The position numbers and the translations under genes were made by a program. DNA of 64,000 nucleotides, taken from the NCBI RefSeq assembly GCF_900217235.1, contig NZ_LT907975.1, positions 558,001 to 622,000 on the forward strand, given 5' to 3'. The notes under the pieces are model-generated. The model worked only from the letters and a program-made list of their open reading frames with translations. It was not told where the DNA came from and did not search any database. Origin of the DNA: Pseudodesulfovibrio profundus (lineage in GTDB: Bacteria > Desulfobacterota > Desulfovibrionia > Desulfovibrionales > Desulfovibrionaceae). This document shows, one piece after another, positions 33,350 through 42,303 of this stretch. The stretch's first letter is position 1, and each line of letters starts with the position of its first letter.

Positions 33350-33800
33350 TCTGATCGCCGACCTGCGGCTCGATCTTTCCGATCCGGGCGCATCTCTCTT
33401 CGAGGACCTGACTCTGGATAGATGCGTCCGGAAGGCCGTTTTTCGAGTCGGCCGCGATCTTGACCAAACACTGACGGTAACGGCCGGAGAGATCATCCCC
33501 GATCCCTCCGGAGAGGTTCGGGAGCTCCTGGTGATCATGGCGCAGATCCACGCCTGCCAGGTCATGCGCTCGGCCACCGCCAACGCCTTTTCTTTTTCCA
33601 GCGGCGACAAGCGGGTGGACAAAACCGGCCAGCCTGGCCATTGGGCCAAGCTCGAAGCCGATCTGCTCGCGGACTACCGCCAGCGGCTCACCGAGTTGCG
33701 CCCGGCCACCCAGCTCGATCAGGAAGCCTACATTCTGACCCCGAGCGGCCTTGCGCCGGTAATCTACGAACAAGGGATCGATCTCGATGTTGTTGAATGA
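33336..33800 (+). CDS. Head-tail connector / adaptor protein
   Basis: 154 residues from GTG, with GGAGGG about eight bases before it. A mostly helical N terminus (LIADLRLDLSDPGASLFED) recalls gp6-like head-tail adaptor proteins. The position after the capsid gene and before neck genes fits. It overlaps both neighbours. Confidence 0.65.
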   Translation: MLLSDLIADLRLDLSDPGASLFEDLTLDRCVRKAVFRVGRDLDQTLTVTAGEIIPDPSGEVRELLVIMAQIHACQVMRSATANAFSFSSGDKRVDKTGQPGHWAKLEADLLADYRQRLTELRPATQLDQEAYILTPSGLAPVIYEQGIDLDVVE

Positions 33801-34146
33801 CCGGGAACGCGCCGAAGCCGTGGCCGACGTCGCCCGGCTGATCCTCTCCTCGGGCCAGACCGCACGCGTCCTGCGCGTGGTTCCCGGCGAACGGCTCTAC
33901 GGCACCGACGATGCCGAATATGCTGAAGTCTCTGTCATCCCCCTCGAACTGAACGAAACCCCGCCGGAGGAGCTGAGCGGCAAAATCGACGCGCTCGCCT
34001 GTGTCCTTCCCGATGCCGACGTCCAGGGTGAAGACCGCCTGGTCGCAGACAGGGAAAACTATCGCATACAGAGTGTAGAAGAAGAACACTTCTTCGGCAC
34101 CATCACCCACAAGAACCTGCAACTGGTGAAACTCAATGGGCGTTAG
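33787..34146 (+). CDS. Head-tail joining protein
   Basis: 119 residues, start overlapping the preceding stop by 14 bases. Mixed alpha/beta; RLYGTDDAEYAEVSVIPLEL suggests a beta-sandwich stopper or joining protein. Assigned by position between adaptor and tail-completion genes; family not recognised with certainty. Confidence 0.5.
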   Translation: MLLNDRERAEAVADVARLILSSGQTARVLRVVPGERLYGTDDAEYAEVSVIPLELNETPPEELSGKIDALACVLPDADVQGEDRLVADRENYRIQSVEEEHFFGTITHKNLQLVKLNGR

Positions 34147-34621
34147 GCGAACCGGTGACTGGGACAAGGCCCGCGCCAAACTGACCTCCGGCATGGGGCC
34201 GCGCCTGGCCACGGCACTGCGTCAGGCCACGATCCGCAACGTCCTTTTTCTGGTACGCGAGATTCAGCGGGGGATTCGCTCCCAGGCCCCGGGCGGACAG
34301 GCCTTTGTCAAACTCGCCGAGAGCACCATCGAGCGCAAAGGCTCAAGCAAGGCGCTCATCGACACCGGCTTTCTCGTCAACGCCATCACCCAGAAGATCA
34401 TGGCCGACAAGGCGTTCGTCGGCCTGCTGCGCGGCACCGTCAACAAGGACGGGGAAGACATGGTGAACATCGGTGCCGTCATGGAGTACGGGGCCACCAT
34501 CAAACATCCGAACGGCGCGACCATCGTCATCCCCGCTAGACCCTTTCTGCATCCGGTGATGGAGAAGTACCGCGAGCAAATCCTCCAGAACTATCGCGAG
34601 GCGATCCGCTCCGCGCTTTGA
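34136..34621 (+). CDS. Tail completion protein (HK97 gp10 / Mu gpG-like)
   Basis: 161 residues. AVMEYGATIKHPNGA and IPARPFLHPVMEKY are the signature of the HK97-gp10/virion morphogenesis family, which finishes the neck end of the tail. It overlaps the joining gene by 11 bases and is followed at once by bipartite element 6. Confidence 0.75.
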   Translation: MGVRRTGDWDKARAKLTSGMGPRLATALRQATIRNVLFLVREIQRGIRSQAPGGQAFVKLAESTIERKGSSKALIDTGFLVNAITQKIMADKAFVGLLRGTVNKDGEDMVNIGAVMEYGATIKHPNGATIVIPARPFLHPVMEKYREQILQNYREAIRSAL

Positions 34622-34624
34622 GCC

Positions 34625-34657
34625 TCCGACACATCGCCAGCGCTTCCGGTAAGTAAC
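34625..34657 (+). promoter_or_regulatory. Bipartite promoter-like element, copy 6
   Basis: TCCGACAC at 34625-34632, 15-bp spacer, GGTAAGTAAC at 34648-34657, four bases after the previous stop and 24 bp before a TTG start. Alone among the intergenic copies it has no obvious hairpin after it, but GCTTCCG in the spacer can pair with CGGAGGC, the ribosome site of the next gene. Confidence 0.6.
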
Positions 34658-34680
34658 CAGGCAGAAAACGGAGGCGTCCC

Positions 34681-35229
34681 TTGAGCACGATACAGACCGT
34701 CACAGAAATCCTGATCCGCCTGGCCAAACAGGCCATCCACCCGGACACCGTGCTGGTGTTCCCGGATGACCTGTTCGAGGTCCAGCGTACCCCCAGCGTC
34801 ATCCTCCAGGGGCCGAAGCTGGCGGAAGACCGTTTCCGCCGCAGCCAGAGCCGCCTGTTCGAGAAGAATGTCGCGGAGCTGAGTTTCGAGGAGTGCCGGT
34901 TTCCCCGTCTCTATCACCTCGATTTCGACCTGGTGGTGACCGTGGACCGGGAGGCCGAACTGCTTGGTTTTCACGAATCGGTGTCGCGGTTCCTCCAGCT
35001 TTACCCGGAGATCGCCATCGCCGACCAGGGCAGCCTGAACCTTACCGAACTGGTTCCTTTGGGTGGCCTGGCCCGGGTGAACCTCTCAAATCTCCGGCAG
35101 AGCTCCGGACGCATCCGCATCGAATCCTGCCCGGTGTACGACGGCGACCTGCGCGACGGTCGGCTGATCCGGGACCGGACCTTCCAATTTCACGGCGACG
35201 TGACAGAGCAACGAACCATTCAACCGTAA
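34681..35229 (+). CDS. Tail terminator-like protein, first gene of the tail operon
   Basis: 182 residues from a TTG start with CGGAGGC upstream. Beta-rich with no recognised family. Its place between tail completion and sheath genes is where tail terminator proteins usually lie. The rare start codon right behind a promoter element may keep the level low. Confidence 0.5.
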   Translation: MSTIQTVTEILIRLAKQAIHPDTVLVFPDDLFEVQRTPSVILQGPKLAEDRFRRSQSRLFEKNVAELSFEECRFPRLYHLDFDLVVTVDREAELLGFHESVSRFLQLYPEIAIADQGSLNLTELVPLGGLARVNLSNLRQSSGRIRIESCPVYDGDLRDGRLIRDRTFQFHGDVTEQRTIQP

Positions 35230-35241
35230 AGGAGAACAACC

Positions 35242-35499
35242 GTGATCGAGATCAGAAACCTGAAGTTCCAACCCCTGACGTTCAACCTCTCCGGCCAGGG
35301 AACCCTCCACCTCGGACCGCGAGAGCGCAAGAGCATCGCCCGCAAGGATCTCTCCGCCGAGATCCAGACCGCCGGAAAACGCGGCCTGGTGCGCATCACC
35401 GACCTGACCGGCGGCGCGGCACCGGAACCGGAAACGCCTACTGCGACCGAGGACACCGGAAACGATGAGGCCAAGACCACCAGCAAGCGGAGGAAATAA
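35242..35499 (+). CDS. Small tail-region protein, unknown
   Basis: 85 residues from GTG with AAGGAG upstream. The first half is a small beta domain (NLSGQGTLHLGPRE), the C terminus an acidic then lysine-rich tail. No family is recognised; two bases separate it from the sheath gene, so it is surely expressed with the tail. Confidence 0.6.
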   Translation: MIEIRNLKFQPLTFNLSGQGTLHLGPRERKSIARKDLSAEIQTAGKRGLVRITDLTGGAAPEPETPTATEDTGNDEAKTTSKRRK

Positions 35500-35501
35500 C
35501 C

Positions 35502-37031
35502 ATGCCGACCTATCTATCGCCCGGGATTTACACCCGGGAAACGGATTTCAGTTTCTATGTGAAGCAGATCTCGACCTCGTCGGCTGCCATGGTCGGAGTG
35601 GCCGAGAAAGGCCCGATCAACAAGCCCGTGCTGGTGACGAGCTGGGAACAGTTTATCAACCGTTTCGGCTCCTATATCAACGAAAGCTATCTGGCCTACG
35701 CCGCACGGGCGTTTTTCGACAACGGCGGGTCGGTCCTCTACGTCACCCGCATCGCCCATCTCACCGACTCCACCGACCGGGACACCCTGACGGCGCTCAA
35801 ATCTTCCATCGTGCTGCAGAACCGGGAGGCGACGCCCGCCGACGCCCTGCGGATCGAGGCCGTGAACGAAGGCGTCTGGGGCGACCGACTCTCCATCTCC
35901 ATCGAGGACGGTTCTCTCGATCCGGCCCACCATTTCAACCTGGTGGTCCGGCACAAAGGCGATGTGGTCGAGGTGTTCAAGGATCTGAGCATGGACGAGA
36001 CGCTGCCGAACCATGTGGAGCTGGCGATCAACGACCGCTCGGATTTCATCTTGGTCCAGGATCTGGCCGCAGCAATGGGAACGCCCAGCGACCGTCCGGC
36101 ATTGGGCGTGTTCACGCTCAGCGGCGGCGACAATGGTCTGACCGATCTGGCCGATGCGGACTTCATCGGCGATCCCTCGCAGCATACCGGCCTCTATGGC
36201 TTTGACGAGATCGACGCCCTGAACCTGCTGATGGTCCCCGGCGTCACCACAGTGCCGGTGATCAACGCCGGAATCGCCTATGCCGAGGGGCGCAAGGATC
36301 TGCTGTTCATCGCCGACACGCCCATGCACCTGGAGCCGCTCGAAGCGGTCGACTTCCGCAAGGGACAAGGGATGTACAGCCACGCGGCCTTCAACTCCTC
36401 CTACGCGGCGCTCTACTACCCCTGGCTGGAGATCAGCGATCCGGTCAACTCGCGCAAGAAGCTGGTGCCGCCCTGCGGCGCGGTGGCGGGATGCATCGCC
36501 CGCAGCGACCAGAAGACCAACGTCTGGAACGCGCCCGCCGGTATCGACCGTGGCCGCATCTTCAACACGCTCTCCCTGGCCTACAAGACCAGCCGTGGCG
36601 AGCGCGATGTGCTCTATCCGGAAGGGGTCAACGTCATCGCCGTGTTCCCCGACACCGGCATCAACATCTGGGGCCAGAAGACGCTGCAAAGCCAGCCCTC
36701 GGCCGTGGACCGCATCAACGTGCGCCGTCTGATGATGTTCATGGAGGAAGCCATCTCGGAATCCTCCCGCTTCGTGGTGTTCGAGCCGAATCATCCCCAG
36801 ACCTGGCGTGCCCTCGGCCGCCTGATCAACCCCTTCCTGCAGGACATCAAGGACAAGGGTGGCCTCTACGACTTCGCATTCCAGTGCGACGAGGAGACCA
36901 ATACCCCGGCGGTCATCGACCGCAACGAAATGGTGGCCCGCGTGTTCGTCAAGCCGACCAAGACGGCGGAGTTCATCGAGCTGAACTTCATCCTGACCAG
37001 CACCGGCGCGGACTTCAAAGAAATCATCTAA
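35502..37031 (+). CDS. Tail sheath protein
   Basis: 509 residues. The N terminus YLSPGIYTRE, followed by GVAEKGPINKPVLVTSWE, is typical of contractile sheath proteins, as is the C-terminal domain with EPNHPQTWRALGRLINPFL. Sheath subunits contract to drive the tube through the envelope. It sets the class of the phage as contractile. Confidence 0.9.
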   Translation: MPTYLSPGIYTRETDFSFYVKQISTSSAAMVGVAEKGPINKPVLVTSWEQFINRFGSYINESYLAYAARAFFDNGGSVLYVTRIAHLTDSTDRDTLTALKSSIVLQNREATPADALRIEAVNEGVWGDRLSISIEDGSLDPAHHFNLVVRHKGDVVEVFKDLSMDETLPNHVELAINDRSDFILVQDLAAAMGTPSDRPALGVFTLSGGDNGLTDLADADFIGDPSQHTGLYGFDEIDALNLLMVPGVTTVPVINAGIAYAEGRKDLLFIADTPMHLEPLEAVDFRKGQGMYSHAAFNSSYAALYYPWLEISDPVNSRKKLVPPCGAVAGCIARSDQKTNVWNAPAGIDRGRIFNTLSLAYKTSRGERDVLYPEGVNVIAVFPDTGINIWGQKTLQSQPSAVDRINVRRLMMFMEEAISESSRFVVFEPNHPQTWRALGRLINPFLQDIKDKGGLYDFAFQCDEETNTPAVIDRNEMVARVFVKPTKTAEFIELNFILTSTGADFKEII

Positions 37032-37046
37032 CGGGAGAACACGGCT

Positions 37047-37508
37047 ATGAGAAGCGGAAACATGCCCAAGAGCCTTTACCAGAACTGGCAATTCGCCATC
37101 GAGGTAAATGGCTTCGACGTGGCCCTGTTCCACAAGGGACAGGAGCCAAAAACAGAATTCGAGGAAGTGGCCTTTGCCCCGGCCGGTTCGATGTTCGACC
37201 AGAAGGTGGCGGGGCGGGTCAAGTTCGAGGACATCACCCTCGAGAAAGGCAACCTGCAGGACGGCTCCGACGAGGCGGCCCGCGAATGGATCAAGAAACA
37301 GGTGGACGTGAACGCCGTCACCGGCGGTCTTCCGGCCGACTACATGCGCGACATCGACGTTGTCCGCTACGACCGCACCGGCAACGAGACCCGCCGCTGG
37401 ACCCTGCACGGGGCCTGGGTGAAGGCGCTCGAATACGACGAGCTCGAGGGCGGCAACACCGAGAACACCATCGAGAAGCTCACCATCTGCTTCCAATACT
37501 GGACCTAA
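37047..37508 (+). CDS. Tail tube protein (T4 gp19-like)
   Basis: 153 residues. NWQFAIEVNGFDVALF, FDQKVAGRVKFEDITL and RRWTLHGAWVKALEYDEL are the usual features of gp19-family tube proteins that stack inside the sheath. CGGGAG precedes ATG at 37047; an in-frame ATG at 37062 is an alternative. Directly after the sheath gene. Confidence 0.85.
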   Translation: MRSGNMPKSLYQNWQFAIEVNGFDVALFHKGQEPKTEFEEVAFAPAGSMFDQKVAGRVKFEDITLEKGNLQDGSDEAAREWIKKQVDVNAVTGGLPADYMRDIDVVRYDRTGNETRRWTLHGAWVKALEYDELEGGNTENTIEKLTICFQYWT

Positions 37509-37523
37509 ACCGGAGGATCGACC

Positions 37524-38201
37524 ATGTACAGCTTTGAACTGCCAAGCGGCATTGAACTCGAGCTCCGGGAAATGACCGGGGCCGAGGAAGAACTGCTCAC
37601 CAACCAGCGCCTGATCCGTTCCGGAGAGGCGATCAACCAGGTGCTCCGCAACTGTTTCGTGAAGCTAGGCGACAAGACCGATCCGGATATCGGCGAGGTG
37701 ATGAACCTGCTCTCGGGTGACCGGCTGTTCGCCCTGGTCCGCCTGCGCCAGATTTCCCTCGGCGACGAGGTGGAGCTGGAGCTGAGCTGCCCGAACAGCT
37801 CCTGCCGCATGACCAACTTTGTGACCATCAATCTCGAGGATCTCAAGGTCACCCCCTACGGCGAGGAGCGGGAGTTCGCCTTCAAGCTGCCAGGCTCGAA
37901 GAAAACCGTGCGCTTCGGATATCTCGATGGCCACAAGGAAAAGCGTCTGGCCAGCCTGCGCGAGCCCAACATCACCTCGGCCATGCTCATCCGCGTCCTC
38001 GACATCGACGGCAAGGCTCCCTCCAAGAAGAGCCTGGCGGAAATGTCGATGCGCGACCGCAACGCGCTGCGGCAGGAGATGTCGCGGGTCGACGCGGGAA
38101 TCGACACCTCGGTCGAAACCGAATGCGATGGCTGCGGCACCAAGATCCGCACCCGTCTGGAGGCCGAACCGGCTTTTTTGTTCCCCGGAGTTCGCTTGTA
38201 A
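37524..38201 (+). CDS. Tail assembly chaperone, zero-frame product
   Basis: 225 residues. ELREMTGAEEELL at the start and two CxxC-type pairs (CPNSSC, CDGCGT) make a likely zinc-binding tail assembly chaperone related to T4 gp26-like/gpG-type proteins. It sits just before the tape measure, as such chaperones do, and carries a slippery site near its 3' end that would fuse it to the overlapping downstream frame. Confidence 0.75.
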   Translation: MYSFELPSGIELELREMTGAEEELLTNQRLIRSGEAINQVLRNCFVKLGDKTDPDIGEVMNLLSGDRLFALVRLRQISLGDEVELELSCPNSSCRMTNFVTINLEDLKVTPYGEEREFAFKLPGSKKTVRFGYLDGHKEKRLASLREPNITSAMLIRVLDIDGKAPSKKSLAEMSMRDRNALRQEMSRVDAGIDTSVETECDGCGTKIRTRLEAEPAFLFPGVRL

Positions 38202-38205
38202 GCGA
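38159..38205 (+). promoter_or_regulatory. Programmed -1 ribosomal frameshift site
   Basis: The heptamer T TTT TTG (38174-38180) is in the correct zero-frame register (GCT TTT TTG). A Shine-Dalgarno-like GGAGG (38159-38163) lies ten bases upstream, the distance known to stimulate -1 shifting in dnaX. A small stem TCGCT/AGCGA (38192-38205) follows. After the slip, reading continues at GTT (38180) in the frame that ends at 38344. Confidence 0.85.
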
Positions 38206-38344
38206 CGCATTCTTTCTCGCTTACGGCGGACTGCACTGGGGCTGGTCGGAAACCCGCTCGCTGCCGCTCAGGGTCCGGCGTCAGTTCGTCGAGGCCCTCG
38301 AGCGGCAACTTGATTTTGAACGTGAGCAAACGGAACGGCGATAG
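38180..38344 (+). CDS. Tail assembly chaperone, -1 frame extension
   Basis: In the -1 frame from the slip site the protein continues VPRSSLVSDAFFLAYGG, then a Trp-rich HWGWSE and an arginine-rich helix, 54 residues to TAG at 38342-38344. With the 219 zero-frame codons this gives a 273-residue fusion, matching the lambda G-GT design. The frame has no good start of its own at this point. The stop abuts the tape measure ATG. Confidence 0.75.
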   Translation, partial: VPRSSLVSDAFFLAYGGLHWGWSETRSLPLRVRRQFVEALERQLDFEREQTERR

Positions 38345-41300
38345 ATGAACGGCGATCTCGGACTGGGCATAGTGGTATCGATGAAGGATGCGTTCTCGCA
38401 GAACGCGCAGCGCATCCGTGGTTCCATGATGGACCTCGATTCCACCGTGGCCGATGCCAGCGAGCGGATGACCCGCAACATGGACCGCATCCAGCAAGGC
38501 ACCATGATGCTGGGGGCGGGTTTGGCCCTGATGGCCGCGCCCGCAGTTCTAGTCGCCTCCACCGCCGCGACCCAAAAGGCCCTTGGCGAGCTGGCGTCCC
38601 TCGGCGTGCAGGACCTCCGGGCCATCGAGGACGCCGCCGAATCCTTCACCAACCAGTGGTCCGGTGCCGACAAGGCCGCTTTCATCACCGCCACCTATGA
38701 CGTGAAATCGGCACTGTCCAACCTGAGCGACGAGGCCGTGGGTGTTTTCACCTCCATGGCCGCAATGACCGCAAAGGCAACCAAGGCCACCACCCAGGAA
38801 ATGGTCGGCACCTTCACCACGGCCTACGGGATATTCAAGCCCATCATGGCCGACATGAACGACATGGAATGGGCGACCGCCTTTTCCGGAGCCATGGCGC
38901 AGACCGTGGCCTCGTTCAAGACCAACGGCACCCAGATGGCCGACGCCATCAAGAACATCGGCGCGGTGGCGGCTGCGAGCAACATTCCGCTGAACGAGCA
39001 GCTCGCCGTGCTTGGCCAGCTTCAGACCACCATGCCCGGCTCCGAGGCGGGCACGCTGTACAAGGCGTTCATCATGAAGGCGGCCGAGGCCGGGGACGAG
39101 CTGGGGCTGTCCTTCACCGACACCAGCGGCCGTCTCAAGGGCGTGGTTCCCATCCTGCAGGAGATCAAGCGCCAGTTCCCCGACCTCTCCAACGCCGCCG
39201 CCCAAGTGAAGCTGAAGAAGGCCTTCGGCTCCGACGAGGCGGTCAAGTTCCTGCTACAGATGTCGGCGGGCATGGAGAGCCTCGAAGGCAATATCCAGTC
39301 GGTGGGCCGAGCCATGAAGACCGGCACGGCGGTCACCGAACAGATGGCCGACGCCATGAACCAGGACATCGGAGCCCGGTTCCTGCTTCTGCGCCAGCAG
39401 ATGGCCAACCTCAGCGAAATCCTGGGTCGCACCTTGTTGCCGGTGGTCACGCCGGTGATCAACGGCGTCTCCCGCGTCATTCTGTTCCTGCAGCGCATGG
39501 CCAAATCGATGCCGGGCGTGACCCGGGTGGTCCTTGGACTATCCATGGCCCTCGGCACCATTCTGGTCGTGGCCGGAGCCGTCACCGCCGCCGTGGGCAT
39601 GGTGGGACTCATGCTGCCCGCCATCAAGGCCGGGTTCGTGGCCATCAGCGCCGCGCTCGCCGGGGTGGGTTCGGCGGTTGCGACCTATTTTTTGCCCGTC
39701 ACCGCGATCATCGCGGGCGTGATCTTGTCGGTATATCTGCTCAAACGTGCCTGGGAAACCAACTTCGGCGGCATTCAGGAAATCATCACCGGGGCCTGGA
39801 ACAAGGTCTCGCTGGTCTTCCAGGGGATCAGAGAGCTGGTGGGTTCGCTCAGCGGCGGCGTCGGGCAGATGTCGGCCGAACTGGCCCAGAAGCTCGAATC
39901 CGCCGGGCTGTTGGGCTTCGTGGTCACCGTTTTCAAGGCCTATTACCGGGTTCGTGAGGCCATGGCCGGATTGTGGGGCGCTTTTTCCCATGCCTTTGAC
40001 CGCATCCGCGCCATCCTCGAACCCACCGTCCGCACCCTGATGAGTGCCTATGCGGCGCTGGCCAGCGCAGTCTTTTCGGTGGTGGAGATCTTCGGCGTGG
40101 CCGCCAGCGCCACCGATGGGTCGTCCTGGCGCACCTTCGGCACGGTTATCGGCATCGTCGCCGGTGTGCTTCTGCAGGGGTTGGCGTTCGCGCTGAAGAT
40201 CGTGGCCTGGAACCTGTCGCTCATCGTGCGAGCCCTGGCGGTGGTGGTGCGCAGCGTGGGCTGGGTCGGCAAGGCCATCGTCGGATCACTGATCGGAGCG
40301 ACCAAGTTCATCTACAAGTTCCTGTTGCCTGTGCGCATGATCGGCGAGGCCTTCATGGCCGCCGGGAAGATCGTCTATGCGGTCTGGCAGGTGCTGAGCG
40401 GCGACATCTCCCTGCTGGACGGTCTCAAGGCCATCGGCGGCGCGGTCTACGATTTTCTTGCCACCCCGTTCCGCTGGGCGCGGGATGTGGTGGTCGGGGT
40501 CTGGAATTTCATTTCCGGGATATTCACCTCCATCGGACGCCTGGTGGCCGACGCCGCTGGACAGATCGGCCAGGCGATTCTGAATCTGCCGATTATCAGC
40601 ACCCTGCGTGAGCTGTTTGCCACCGTGCGCTCCTTCTTCGCCGGGGACACCACCTTCTTCGAGGCGGGCAAAAAGCTGCTGATCACCCTGGGCGAAGGGA
40701 TCTGGTCGGCGGTGACCTATCCCTTCACCATGCTCAAGAACGCCCTGGGCAAGCTGCGCAATCTGCTGCCGTTCTCCGATGCCCGCGAGGGACCACTCGC
40801 CAGCCTGACCGCCTCCGGTTCCGCGCTGCTCAAGACCCTTGCCGACGGCATGAGCCTTACCCAGTCGCTGCCCGCGAAAGTGTTCGGCTTCGCCACTCGC
40901 GGGATTCTCACAGCCGCTGCGGGAGCCTGGCAGCAGATCAAGACGGCGGGCGGCAACCTCATGGACGCCGCCTCGGCTCCCTTCCGCATGGCTGGAAAAC
41001 TCTGGGATGGGTTGACCTCCGGGGCTCAAACCGTCGCGGCCAAGGCCGGTGCCATCTTCGGCGGTCTCAAACAATCCCTGTTTGGCGACACGCCCGTATT
41101 GGCGCTCAAACCGCCCCAGGTCAATGCTTGGGACGCGCTGGCCACGGGAGCCGTCAATCTCCGCAACCGGATCGTTGCCACGCTGTCGGCCGTCCCCGGC
41201 GCTGTCGGTCGAATCTTTGCCAACGCCGGTGCCGAGGGGCAAACCCTCTGGCAGAGGCTTTCCAGTGGCGCGAGCGCGGGCATTCAGGCGATCAAGGATC

Positions 41301-41980
41301 GCAGTGCCGGGATCGCCAACGGTTTGCTCTCATCCGCTCGCGCCATGCTGGGAGTCCAGACCCCGATTCTGCAGGTGGCCGAGCAGAAGCAACCGCTCGA
41401 GACCGTGCAGCCCGCTGAATCGATTGGGCAACGCATCATCGAAAGCGTGCTGAGTCTCGTGCCGCGTCTGGACGAGCGCCTGGTGCTCAAGGCCCTGAGC
41501 GCCATGCTGATGCTCCAGCCGGTCATGGCCACTGCCGCGCCGCCTCCGCAACCGATGAACGGCCTCGTGCAGACCGTCGCGGCGGCCGTCGAGCCGGTAA
41601 GTAAGAGCTATATCCAGCCGTTCGCGGTGGAACCGGCACTGGAAAACGGAGATGCCTCTCTGGCTCCGGCCGGGATCGAGCGGCCCAAGACAACCGCGCC
41701 GACTCCGATAGCGAAGCCCTTGCAATCGGGACTCGCCGAGACAGTGCCTTCCGAGCGGTTGATCGCTCCGGCTCGCACCGCTCCCGCGACACCCATGCAC
41801 GGAGAGGACGCCGGTCCGGGGCTGCGCGAACTGCTGGAATCGCTGCTCTCGCGCCTCAATGGCTTGGCCGACCGACCGGTGGAACTGAGCGTGACCACCA
41901 ACATCGATGGCCGGAAGGTGGCCGAGGCCGTCTACAAGGATCTTCGGGAGCGGAAGATCAGAAACTACGAAACCCTTTGA
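38345..41980 (+). CDS. Tail tape measure protein
   Basis: 1211 residues, the longest tail gene. The first about 350 residues carry the TP901-type tape measure domain (SMKDAFSQNAQRIRGSM, VAAASNIPLNEQLAVLGQL), followed by long hydrophobic and helical stretches (about 380-700) and an alanine/proline-rich C terminus. It sets tail length and is ejected with the DNA. Near its 3' end a copy of GGTAAGTAAG lies at 41596. Confidence 0.85.
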   Translation: MNGDLGLGIVVSMKDAFSQNAQRIRGSMMDLDSTVADASERMTRNMDRIQQGTMMLGAGLALMAAPAVLVASTAATQKALGELASLGVQDLRAIEDAAESFTNQWSGADKAAFITATYDVKSALSNLSDEAVGVFTSMAAMTAKATKATTQEMVGTFTTAYGIFKPIMADMNDMEWATAFSGAMAQTVASFKTNGTQMADAIKNIGAVAAASNIPLNEQLAVLGQLQTTMPGSEAGTLYKAFIMKAAEAGDELGLSFTDTSGRLKGVVPILQEIKRQFPDLSNAAAQVKLKKAFGSDEAVKFLLQMSAGMESLEGNIQSVGRAMKTGTAVTEQMADAMNQDIGARFLLLRQQMANLSEILGRTLLPVVTPVINGVSRVILFLQRMAKSMPGVTRVVLGLSMALGTILVVAGAVTAAVGMVGLMLPAIKAGFVAISAALAGVGSAVATYFLPVTAIIAGVILSVYLLKRAWETNFGGIQEIITGAWNKVSLVFQGIRELVGSLSGGVGQMSAELAQKLESAGLLGFVVTVFKAYYRVREAMAGLWGAFSHAFDRIRAILEPTVRTLMSAYAALASAVFSVVEIFGVAASATDGSSWRTFGTVIGIVAGVLLQGLAFALKIVAWNLSLIVRALAVVVRSVGWVGKAIVGSLIGATKFIYKFLLPVRMIGEAFMAAGKIVYAVWQVLSGDISLLDGLKAIGGAVYDFLATPFRWARDVVVGVWNFISGIFTSIGRLVADAAGQIGQAILNLPIISTLRELFATVRSFFAGDTTFFEAGKKLLITLGEGIWSAVTYPFTMLKNALGKLRNLLPFSDAREGPLASLTASGSALLKTLADGMSLTQSLPAKVFGFATRGILTAAAGAWQQIKTAGGNLMDAASAPFRMAGKLWDGLTSGAQTVAAKAGAIFGGLKQSLFGDTPVLALKPPQVNAWDALATGAVNLRNRIVATLSAVPGAVGRIFANAGAEGQTLWQRLSSGASAGIQAIKDRSAGIANGLLSSARAMLGVQTPILQVAEQKQPLETVQPAESIGQRIIESVLSLVPRLDERLVLKALSAMLMLQPVMATAAPPPQPMNGLVQTVAAAVEPVSKSYIQPFAVEPALENGDASLAPAGIERPKTTAPTPIAKPLQSGLAETVPSERLIAPARTAPATPMHGEDAGPGLRELLESLLSRLNGLADRPVELSVTTNIDGRKVAEAVYKDLRERKIRNYETL
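41573..41605 (+). promoter_or_regulatory. Bipartite promoter-like element, copy 7, inside the tape measure gene
   Basis: ACCGTCGC at 41573-41580, 15-bp spacer, GGTAAGTAAG at 41596-41605. Six of eight left-box positions match TCCGACGC at the shared spacing. It lies within coding sequence, 384 bp before the DUF4406-like gene. It could feed the hub genes or be chance. Confidence 0.35.
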
Positions 41981-41988
41981 GAGAACCG

Positions 41989-42300
41989 ATGAAACGCATC
42001 TTTGTCTGCAGCCCGTTCGCGGGCGACATAGCCCGAAACGTCAGGGTCGCCGAGGCGCTTTGCCGTCGGGTCATGAGAAGCGGTCACGCGCCGTTCGCGC
42101 CGCATCTGCTGTATCCGACCTTCACCGACGACAGCGTTCCCGAGCAGCGGGAGACGGGCATCGCCTGCGGCCTGGCCTACATGGAATGTTGCGACGAGGT
42201 GTGGGCGTTTACCGGCAAGGGCATTTCCAACGGCATGCGGCGGGAACTGGACCGGGCCGGACAACTGGGCAAGCCGATCCTCGAGATCGCCGAGGTGTAA
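41989..42300 (+). CDS. DUF4406 / nucleoside 2-deoxyribosyltransferase-like protein
   Basis: 103 residues. KRIFVCSPFAGD at the start, LYPTFTDD, and a central CDEVWAF, SNGMRRELDRA motif match the deoxyribosyltransferase-like DUF4406 family, a Rossmann-like fold that binds nucleotides. It interrupts the tail genes between tape measure and hub, where no enzyme is needed, so it is likely a moron for nucleotide metabolism or counter-defence. ATG with GAGAG upstream is chosen over TTG at 41977. Confidence 0.65.
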   Translation: MKRIFVCSPFAGDIARNVRVAEALCRRVMRSGHAPFAPHLLYPTFTDDSVPEQRETGIACGLAYMECCDEVWAFTGKGISNGMRRELDRAGQLGKPILEIAEV

Positions 42301-42303
42301 GCA

